Assembly: GCA_033032175.1 (NCBI GenBank)
Contig: CM065321.1
Span: forward strand, 7,524,501-7,588,500
From: Saturnia japonica
Lineage: Eukaryota; Arthropoda; Insecta; Lepidoptera; Saturniidae
Length of the DNA stretch: 64,000 nucleotides
Direction: 5' to 3'
Position numbers and translations under genes: made by a program. The first letter of the stretch is position 1. Every line of letters begins with the position of its first letter. Of this stretch, positions 25,101 through 37,100 are shown one piece after another. The notes below the pieces were generated by a model. That model was not told the origin of the DNA. It saw only the letters and a program-made list of their open reading frames with translations, and did not search any database.

Positions 25101-28100
25101 TAATGTCAAGGACCATTGGTAGTGTTTCTAATTATACGACCACCACGGTGTAACAAAAAGCCCATTTTTTTTTTTGCCTGTCTCTCTGTTTTATGTCCGG
25201 GTAATCTCCGAAACGGTTCGACCGATTTTGACAGGACTTTCACTAATAGATAGCTAATAATATAGGGAGTAACTTAGGCTACTTTTATTTTAGAAATAGA
25301 ATTAGGGTTCCGCACAATTAAAAAAAGCTGGTCGTGGTGAATCAATTCGGGCGCGTAAATGGCTTATGCTGAGTAATCCATAAGAGATATAGCAAATTAA
25401 TGTACTACATAATCATAGGCATTAAAAAGACCTACAAAAAAGTCCGGGAGAGTATACATCTATCTCCTAAGGAACACCCACAATAAGTATTTTTGTCTTT
25501 ATAATAGCTGAGAGCGGGGGAACAAGATTCGCGTGGGCTAAGCCACAATATAGCCACAAATAAGCCACAAAGCTAGTTACAATATAAAATGTAATAAGGA
25601 TAAAATATAGCCTCTATTGTAACTCAGGGAGCAGTTAGCTCTCTATCAGTGAAAGACTGACACAGAAACTTAAAAAAGTATATTCCTTATATATAAAAGA
25701 ATAACAGACTATGAATGCACAGCCCAAACCACTGGGGCTAGGAGCGTGAAAATTTGCATGTGGGTTCCTATTACTAAAGTGTAAAAGAATAAAATAAAAC
25801 AAAGTATTTTTGGAAATTTAACCCCTAAAGAGGAGAAAAGGGTAATGAAAGTTTGTATGAAAATCCATCATTTTTGAAGATGTATTTATGAAAATTAGTA
25901 TTTAGCAATTATTACACTGAGCTGACTAAGCCACAGCTATCCTTATTTATATCTGTATATCGGAGGCAAACTATCATAAGTCACTTTAGCTAATTATTCA
26001 ATATACATGTTTAAAATCTCATTTGAACATTATTCAAGTATGTGTGATCAACAAATTTTTTATGAAATTCTCAGCCAATTATCTTAGTAATTAGTAGTAT
26101 ATCTCCGGTATACAGATATATAGATTATCACTATGTCCTGTTCCATTTTTAGTCAGTGGTAGAATTTTCTTTCAATTTACCTTGTTGATATGGGAATACA
26201 TGTAAACATACTTGATTAATTAGCTGAGCTGCCATATCTGGATCTGCACTGAGGGCTTGTAGCATATTGTTTGTGTACGGTGCGGATAGCATGGACTGGA
26301 CGAGACGCGGGTTCTCTGACATTTGTTGGAGTAAAGACTGCATGCCGGGTGTGTTGATCAACCCTGGTCCTGAACCAGCACTAGTGCCTGTAGTGTTACC
26401 ACCGCCCCCACCACCACGCTGCCAAGGGTTTGGTAGCGGTTGTCTATTTTCCGCACCTTGTTGAGGGTTGGTGCCGTCTAAAAAAAATACTTTTTTTATC
26501 AACATCACCATATTATGGTACAAGAGACAGTGGCCGGCTACCTATATGTTATTGTACAGTGAGCATAAATGAGTGCTCAGACTATCCATATTAAAGTTTA
26601 ATTAAAGATAAAAATAAGTTGAAGTCTCTTTTCTCGCAAAAGGTTATAAATATTGAAGCCAATATGATTTCCTGCAAAATGTATGGGAAAAACGTTTTTT
26701 TTTTCATTTTTGACATTTTTAGTACTCTAACCTCAGTCGGTCCCATAGAGTCGATTTATGTTTATAATTAACAGGATCAATTGGTATGAAATAAGTTTTT
26801 GTGTAAATTGCCCATTTTCTTGCAGAGTATACACTTAAAAAAAAGCTGTAAATGCCAGTCAAAATGTCTTAAACAGTTGAGAACAGCCTTCTCAGTATGT
26901 TTTTGTGTAGCTACTACGGTTAAGTTACACATACCCTTACTGCCCCATCACAAAAATCCACCTTGTGTACAGCAATTCACTCACAGGAGTAAATAATTAA
27001 GTTAATTTCTATACAAATATCATTTTTTTATTACATAAACAATAAATTAAATTACACGCAGATTAAATAAATGTAAAACAGAATGCGTTAAGTACATACA
27101 TCTGCTCAGACAGTAGTTTAGATTTTGTTGTCTGCTGATGTGTGTACTCAGTAATAACGTCTGCCATGATAAATATAAAATTCTAAGGCTCTAATGAATA
27201 AAATATATTATACATATATTTAAATAATATATATGTGGGATAATAGGGCGTCATAGCGCGGCAACATTTTAGAAGTAAGGTTTAAGTTAATAATAGTCTG
27301 GCAAGACAGCAGAACTGTAATGGGTGAAGGATGTCAATAAATTTTCTATGAAGATTAATTGTAAAGATTTATAAAAGATTAAAAAAAGTGAATATGAAGC
27401 TTTCTTTATTCTGAACACACCAACACACATCCCACATATTTATATAAATATACATAAATTATTTTCGTCTTGTAATTTTATTTGTACTCATTAATGACAA
27501 TTCTTATAGCCTATTTAAATGAAGAAATGACGTATACTTCCGATGTACAAAATTTCATAAAAATCGATAAATATGTTTATAAATTATATCCGGACATATA
27601 AACAAGACAGATTTTTTTATGCCATATTCATGAGCAGTGTCCTTTATAGTAGACGTCTATCATGAAATTTGGAACAGTCATTTTCCTAAGATATCTATAT
27701 AAAAAAAGAAACTTAATTTACCAGAATTATCCACTAATCCTGAGAATGGATTGCCTGCCATACTACTAGCAACATTCAGCATCGGTTCTTGGATGTCTCT
27801 GTACATACGCTGCAAAGCGTTATATCCACCTGCAAGAAATATTATAGTTATTTGAAACTCTTAAAGTCTTAGAAGCTTATCAAACTTTACTCCATTACCT
27901 TCCATACAAATCCATGACTTATTATTTCTATATGGTCTTGATTTCCGCAATATGATATTGAATAAACCTATTTAGCATAGTGCCTATATTTATCTCATAT
28001 ACTTTAAGATAAAAGTTAAACATACCAGGTATGCTCTCAAGGTTGGACAGAGCTCGGTCATGGGAGCGCATAAGTTCCTGCAGCATAGCAGGATTTCGCG

Positions 28101-31100
28101 CTAACTCCATGGTTTGGCGCAACAGCTCCGGATTATTCAGCATATGACTGATTTCAGGGTTTCTCTGCAACAATTATGAGAAACTAGCAAACACCCATGA
28201 CCTTGTATGCGATAATTACAATATTAAATGTAATGTAGTCAATGTTTTTTTATATATTAGCATGACAGAGTGACAGCACCATGCCTTATGATAAGTATAA
28301 TGGTGACCACTGAGAGATTAACAATCCGTCTCCAGTAGTTGCTGTCATGCCAGCCTTAAAGCTCACTATTGTTGAATCTGATGAGTAGTAGTAATAGTAG
28401 TTTTTCAGTTTAGTTAATTTTATTATTTACGTTTCAAAAGTTTATCGAAGTTATTATGATTTCCTATGAAGTGTATGAGAAAAGTTTTTTTGAGATTTCT
28501 GACATATTTAGTAGTACTCTAACCGCAGTTGGTCCCATACAGTTTATTGATCCTTATACAAAACAGCTTGCATTGGCATGAAAAAGTTTTTGTGTAAATC
28601 ACCATTTTCTTGCTGACTGTACATTTAAAAAACTGTAAATGCGTGTCGAAATGACCATTATTGGACTTAATATCCTAAATAATAATAAAACTTTGATATT
28701 GTGTTTATAAATATCGCACAATTAAATCGGTAGAGAAAACATATTAGGTTCTTACATATGAAATTGGCGTTTTGTTGAACTGGCCACTTTGATCTCAAAT
28801 ATCTCGCGTATGGTTAAGAATTCTAAATTCAAATTTAGGCTTCTGTATTTGATTTTTCTTTGACATCATTTTTTTCACAAAATGAAAAACTTAAAATATC
28901 GCGTTATAAACGAATATGAGTTCCATCGTGGCATCAAAGCTGTAGACACAGCTCGAAGGATTAATGATGTGTATGTGAAGCTAATGTAAAAGAAAACACG
29001 GTACGTTTTTAGTTCCAACGTTTTCGTTCTGGAAATTTTGACCTACGAAACAAACCTCGTGGACGGCCGGAGACCCTAGTTGGTAATGAAGAATTAAAGG
29101 TGATTGTGGAAGCGGATTCATCGCAAAGCACGTCAGAGTTAGCGGCAGGCTTCGGCGTGAGTGATAAAAAAAAATTCACTTGAAACAAACAGGAAAAGTG
29201 AAAAAGCTCGAGAAATGGGTACCGCATAAATGGACTGAAGCACGCCAACAAACATCTATTGAGTTCTGCATTACATTACTCAACCGTCACAATAACGAGG
29301 GAATTTTGAATCGTATTGTTACTTGTGACGAAAAATGGATCCTTTACGACAATCGGAAACACTCATCACAGTGTTTGAACTCAGGAGAACCGGCCAAATC
29401 CTGTCCCAACCGAAAGTTGACTCAGAAAAAGGTATTGGTGGACCAGTGCTGGTATCATACACTACAGCTTCCTAAGATCTGGCAAGACGATAACGGCAGA
29501 TCTGTATTGTCAACAATTGCAAACCATGATGGAAACTCTAACCATTAAACAACCGTGACTGGTCAATCTCTCTAGCTCACTGCTGCTTCAGAACAACGCT
29601 AGACGTCATACTGTGGATGGAATGTCTCCGACACCCACCATACTCCTCGGACCTTTCTCCAACAGATTACCACTTTTATCGGAATTTGGACAATATCTTG
29701 CAAGGAATAAAATTCAATTCCGATGAGGTTGTCCAAACAGCCTGCAAAGAGTCCCACAATTTTTTCAGCAATGGAATCAATGAACTATCTATAAAATGGC
29801 GAAAGTGCATAGATTATAATGGTACATACTTCGATACATTAAATGTATAATTTTATAATATTTTTTACGTTTTACTTTTATCATATTAAAACACTAATTT
29901 CATATGTAAGGGACCTAATATTATTATGACATTGCTATGAAAATGTATCCAAATATATTAATTATCAACTTACCGACATCAAGTCTTGCATTTGGGGGTT
30001 TGATGTTATAAGTGTACGCATGTTATCTGGGTCATTCATCATTTGCTGGACTAGTGGATTATCAAGTACTTGTCTCAACATGTCGGGATTGGAGAGGAGT
30101 TCCTGCTGCATCCTTGCCTGTAAATATTGTATTAAGTCATAAATTAAACATATTTTCAAATATCAATATAAGAACATAGAGGATCTCGGTCGTATTCCGG
30201 TCCCGAAAATTTCGGGATTGCATTTGACAAATCCTGGGATTTACGGGATTAACAAAAAAATTAAAAATTGATATTAAATTATTGCATACTACTTGACATT
30301 TTGTCAATCATCCAGATGATTTCATTAGTTTGCGTTTGAGCGGACTGGACTCGGGAGTTGAAATATGGGAAACATTATTATTGGAATTTTCATAGATTTT
30401 ATTTTTGCAATACAAATAAGACGTAGGTAAAGTATCTAACTACAGTGTAAACTCTTTATAACGAAACTCAAGGGACTGAGCATTTTTTGTCGTTATATGG
30501 AGTGAACAAAAAAACAACCAAATTAACAACAATTTTTAATATGCATGTCATAGATAATAAATGCTTATAAATTATTGTTTACACATATAGTCTGATAACT
30601 TTGTCTGACATTTTTTGCTATGCCAGTACTTGTTTTGTATTATTTTATGTATTCTATTCATATCTACATATGTGGTGGAATCGTCTTCCTACACATTTCT
30701 TCGTAATAGAGAATGGCGTATCGCTATAAAGAGTGTTTCAATATGTGGGTTTTAACGCAAACCAACCAAGTTGGGCTCATTTCAACGTTATAGGGAGTTT
30801 ATCGTTATAAAGGCTAACGTTATAAAGAGTTTATACTGTATTTTAAACCATATCTGGTCCATTTAATTTATTAAAGTAAATACTGATCTCTGTAGAGAAA
30901 CAAGCATTTTACGGGAACTTAAGTCTGATTAAGTTTTTTTTTTAAGTTTAATGTGTTAATTTTAAATGTTATAATAGGCAGAAGTACTTGGTTTATTTTA
31001 AGGTTAAGTATGAAATGGTTTGATTTTGTTTAACTTACTTTGTCTGACAAGACTTAAATGTAACCATATCTGGTTATTTTATTTTAATGATCGATATTGA

Positions 31101-34100
31101 TCTGTGTAAAGAAAATACGTATGTTATTACGGAATTTGAAGTCTAATTAAATTGATATTTGTTTTAAGAGTTTAAAGGGTTCTAGACAGAAGTTTTTTGT
31201 TTATTTTATGAGATTTAAGCTGAATTTTAACTACATACTTATTTAACTGATTATTTTATGAACATTTAATTATTTTGGGAATAAAAAAATCATTAAAAAG
31301 CAGTTTTTTTATAGTACTTTGACTTTTCATTAACTGTCTACAATCCCGATATCCCAGGAACACAAAAAAAGGCCGAAATCGAATTCTCTAATTGTAGAGA
31401 AAAGCAGACAAAGGATGACTTTATTTGTACTTAAAGTATTTTTGTTTCTTTTTATCCTACAATTGTAAGTAAATACAGAAAGCCAACGATCGGGCACACG
31501 CGCGATTCTTGCTCCTGCGTTCCCGGTTATTTTAAAGACAAAGATTCTTATTGTGGGTGGTCCTTAGAAGATAGACTTATATTCTCACTGACTTTTTTGT
31601 AGGTATTTTTAATGTCTACAATTATGATGTACATTAATTTGATAATCTCTTATGGTTTACTCAGCGTAAGCCATTTAAGCGTTCGAATTGATTCACCATG
31701 ACCAGTTTTTTGAAACCCTAATTCTTTTTCTAAAATAAAAGTAGCCTAAGTTACTCCTTGTAACATCAGTTATCTACCGGTGAAAGTCTCGTTAAAATTG
31801 GTCCAACCGTTTCGGAGATTACCGGAACAAACAAACAGACAGACAGACAAAAACTTTAAAAATGGGTTTTTGTTATATGTACTTTCATAATATGTATTTA
31901 GTAAAAAGCTGTTATTTTGACACTACAGACAGACACTTTAAATGTATTAATTGTATAGATAGAAGGATAACTAACTGACAGTCAGTTATATCACATATCA
32001 ACGCACAGTCCAAACTATTGAGGGCTAGGACCATGAAAATTTGCTTACAGGTTCCATTTACACTGTAGGTGAGCAATAAGAAAGGATTTTTGGAAATTCA
32101 ACCTCCTAGGTGGTAAAACAAGGGATGTCAGTTTATATGAAAATCTGTCATTTTTAAAGATGATGATGATGAAAATTAGTATTTAGCTATTAAGTTAGTA
32201 AGTAAAAAGATGGAACATAACTCTACAATGACGTGAGGGAAACCGCGGAAAATGCATTAGTGAATTAAAACTATGAAAATGGACATATAAAATTAACATG
32301 GATTTGGTTGTTCACATATCTAGTGTATTCTTGTTTCAATGTATTTACTGATAGTTCTACTATTCTTAGAATAAAGACATTGTATAGAAATCAAAGGTCA
32401 AGGGGAAAATAATTAACAATCAAGGTTTAGTTTTGTATACAAAATGTTTTCAATTTGAATAGAATTCATTGCTATCAGGAGATGACTACTATTTTAAATA
32501 CATGATTGAGAGCTTATGATATTATGACTAATATAATACTTGATAACAAAAAACATATTTATTCCCTAACAATATTACTTTCACAGTATTCCATTTAACA
32601 ATTCCAGTTTAAATACTAAAATAGTAGGTTGAAAATCTCAAAGAACTTTACTCCTGAGAATATACAAGTGCCAAATTAAAGATTACCTGCAAATCCATAA
32701 ATGTACTTTGTCCAAGCCCCAAACTTTCAAGACCAGCTAGGCCACCCAGTGAATTCAAACCAAATGGTGTTGCGCCAATATCAGCTGGAATTCATATAGA
32801 TTGTTTGACTTTCATAAATATAAACCAATGTTAAACCAATTTTCTTCCAAGGGTTCAAAATCATGTTTACCAACTCTGCCTCAGCGGTTCTTATTAGTTA
32901 CGTAATATCCTAAACGGGTGTTCACATTTTATTTTATAATTACCTGAATACAAAGAGTTTTTCAATTTAAAGTATTGTTTATGAACCTATACATCATACA
33001 ATTTTCATAATGACAAAAGTTTGGTCTTTTTTTTTCTCCAAACCATCTAACATAAGTTCCTTGTATAAATAAACATTAGACAAATGCATGGATCTAATAA
33101 ATATAATTATTAATACAGTCAAAACCGTTTACTGCGACATCGTTTAGAACAACATACTGGTTATAATAACCTTTAACAAAGGAAACGGCTGAATGCTATA
33201 TGACCGCCTTATTAAAAACATTGCTTTATATGACATTGCTAATAATGACATACCTCATAAAACGACCACATTTAACTAATATTTCGGAGAATTAGATCTG
33301 TTAGAACGACCGACTAAGCTGTATTGTAAACAATTTGAATAGGTATCCACATTTGTGTTCAGGAAAAAAAACAATAGGATTTAGTTTAGTGTAGGGTCTT
33401 TTCTAATTCTTAGAAACAAAACACGTGCATGCAGTAGAGTCAAAGCCCGCTTCTTCATATCTCTTCAGTTAGTTTGTTACTTATTAAAGACGCACCAAAA
33501 CTTTGTGGAGTTATTCGTGAAACTTTCAAAATGTCGCAAAGAAAAAGAAAACAAATTAATATTGAAGAAAAATCGCGTATTATATCCAAGCTAGAGAGCG
33601 GAATTTCAAACAAAGACTTAGCAAAGGAATATGGTGTATCACACTCGACAATTTCAACCATTTGGAAAGAGCGAGAAAAAATTCAAACGCTTTATGACAA
33701 TAATTTTTTGAACATGAAACGAGCCAGAACAACGAAACATACGAATATTGAGTTAGCTTTGTTAAAGTGGTGTAAATATCAAAGGGCTAATAATGTGCCA
33801 ATAAACAGACTGATTCTTCAACAAAAAGCTAACGATTTTGCTCGACGTTTCCGGGCTCGGCACGGTATTGTCGGCGGGATTATGAGTGGTGAAGCTGCTA
33901 ATGTTGATAAGGATACTGTAGAAGAATGTATAACGCAAAAGTGGCCTACATTATTCGAAGGCTACGGACCAGATGAAATTTTTAACGCAGACGAAAGTGG
34001 ACTTTTTTACAATATGAAACCAGACATGACTTTAAAGTTCAAAGGAGAGAATTGTTCGGGAGGAAAAATGTCTAAGACAAGATTAACGATCATGGTTGCA

Positions 34101-37100
34101 GCAAATATGACAGGATCCTGTAAAAGAAAGCTTTTAGTTATTGGCAGATCTAAGAAACCAAGATGCTTTAAAAACATACACTCACTGCCGGTAACATATG
34201 AAAACAATGTGAAGTCATGGATGACATCGGACATTTTTGAGAGATGGTTAAGAAACTGGGACGCTGAATTGAAAGGAAACAAACAGAAAGTTCTACTTTT
34301 GGTTGATAACTGTTCTGCTCATCCGGCTGTTCCTAATCTAAAATGCATTATACTTGTGTTCTTACCACCAAATGTTACATCTGTATTGCAACCAATGGAC
34401 CAAGGTTGTAATAAGGTGTTTAAAATCTCACTATAGAAGACTGCAAGTGTTTAAGTTAATACAAAACCTTGACAGTAGCAACCAAAAAAGCTTTACGGTT
34501 CTTGATGATATCAGAAGCATGGAAAAACGTTTCACAAAACACTATAGCTAACTGCTTTAAGCATGCTGGTTTTAAAGACCTCTTAACAATAACCTCAGAT
34601 GATGTGACTGATAATGATGGAGAGGACAATATTTCTCTTGCTCAATTAGCCCAAAATTTACGACCTGCTTTATCTACTACTGAAGCAGCAGAGTTCATTG
34701 ATATAGATAACTCTATTGTAATTTGCGCACGAGCTACGGAAGATGATATTGTACGAGATGTTCAAGAGGAAGATGATGAACAGAAAGACTCTGAAGAACA
34801 ATTTACTGTACCAACTTTGAATGATGGTATCAATGCTGTTAGTGTATTAAGAAAGATTGTTCTTTTTAATGAACAGTTCCATATCCACAGCAATTATGAC
34901 GATACGTTAATTAAAATCCAACGTGAATTACAAAATATATATGCACAACAGAAGTGTTCCAAACAAACCAAAATTACAGATTTTATGCTCACAGAAAATA
35001 ATATGCATTGTACTTATGTGTAATAAACAAAATGTACATAGTTGAATAAATATATTTTTCCAATAATTCCCTAACAATTTGTTTGTACTTGATACACATT
35101 AAACATCACCAGTTGTTAGGACTGAATATGAGCAGTCCCTTCGATGTCGTTATAACAGATTTTGACTGTAATAATATTATGGCAGGAAGATTGTTAACTA
35201 AAAGAAATTAATTGTTCATAATCATTTATAGATGATTGTGTTTGAAATATTAATATTGATTTGATATTTTATTTATTAACTTAATATTGATCTGTTACTG
35301 GTGCATATCTCAGCATGTGCCAATAAACATTTAAGAATTTGCATTTAGATGAATTTTAATTAAATTAATAACAAATTCTTGCATACCTTTCATGGAAATG
35401 AAACAAATGTTCTCATAGCATCATAGGAAAATACAGAACTATTGATTTCTTGGTATTTAAAATTAATAAAATAAAACTTTAGCCTTGTACTGATGTAGTG
35501 TTTGTCATTATTATTGTTAAATAATGGAGGTTATATTATTTTAAATACTGTGTCGACTCTTTTATGTTAGTTAACTCTACATAGATAGTATAAGCAAAGT
35601 TATATCAACTGATATTAACTGGTCAACTTCTATAGAACTGATGAGAGCTTTTTACTGGCCAATATTCTTTGATTCAATTTTAATCTTTTGACATTGCCAG
35701 AATTATGTACTTTATGCATACAATACACTGTGTTCTGGCATGATGATGAAGATTGGAAATATACATTTATGAAGTAATCATATATTTACAGGCTAATTAT
35801 AATTGTGAAGTTTAAAATTTCAATTTATAGGAATTTTTATAACAACCCTTTTTTTTAAAAAGTATGTCTTGCTGGCAATCTTGTAAATGTAATAAAAATA
35901 ACAATAAATTAACTGTGTGGTGTATCATTAATAGAGAATACCCCTTCTCAAACTAAGTCACCTTGCCAACCAAACAATGTAAACAACAATTAATCAACCA
36001 ATAAATATAATCAATGAAATATTAAAGCTAATAAATAATTTACCAGTCAAGGTAGAACTAACATGTACAATTGCAAATAACTTAGTATTTAAAGTCTAAT
36101 ATGTACAAATACCAGTGGTTTCCAAACCTTGTGATAAAAGGCTTTCAAAAATAAAATGTGACCTTCATATCTTTTGATAAATATGTTATTAATAATATAG
36201 ATGCTTTTCAAATAATAATAACTTTTTTATAAAAACATACTGAAAACTGAAATTGTACTGTATTTGCATGTATTAATCTATATTAGAGTATGAAAATTTA
36301 TTTTTAAGGTTTTGGTGTCCCCTCTTCTGTCGATAGTTGATACCTCCCTGGGAGTGTGCCTCCAAGGTGAGAATTTGCAGACATGTACTGAAAGTTTCTT
36401 AAAATTTTTAAAACTCTTAAGCATTAGTCACTCCTTTAATTTTGTTTAAAACTATTTTCTACTCTCCTGTAGTTTTATTCCTTTTATTTTATGCTTAGCA
36501 ATAACAATATAGAAGTTAGTTTAAATTTAAAGATAGTGTAAGGTATTAATTTTAACATATTTTTAATGACAAAAACTACCTATTTAACTTTTTCATGTAT
36601 ACTGAATAATTATGAAAATATGACTAATGATAGTTTCCATCCGATAAATAGATTTAAATCATAAAACGATTTTTTTCACACATTAACAGTTTACCATATA
36701 CCAAAGTATTACACTTCATAGTACCTAATTAAATGCATTTAAAGATGAAAGCGGAAAACTATATCTTATTTTTTAAACTGTTATTCTTTGGCATCATTTA
36801 AAGCAATAACATCAATATGATAATGAAATATATATCACTAAGAAATGGTGAACTGATGAGAATTTGCAACACTGAATCTGGTACCTGGAGGTCTCCGAGC
36901 CGCACCCTCTGGCTCCGGTCGTGGAGGAGTTTTAATCACAAGGTGCACAGTCAATCCATCCTTGATATTATGCTGCTTCAATGTGTCCATATCATTCATA
37001 ATTTTTCCGGCGAAGATAAGACACAACTGTTCAACCTCAGCATTGAATTTTGGGGATAACACTTCCTTAAGCTAAAAGTAAACCACATTATCAACGTTTA

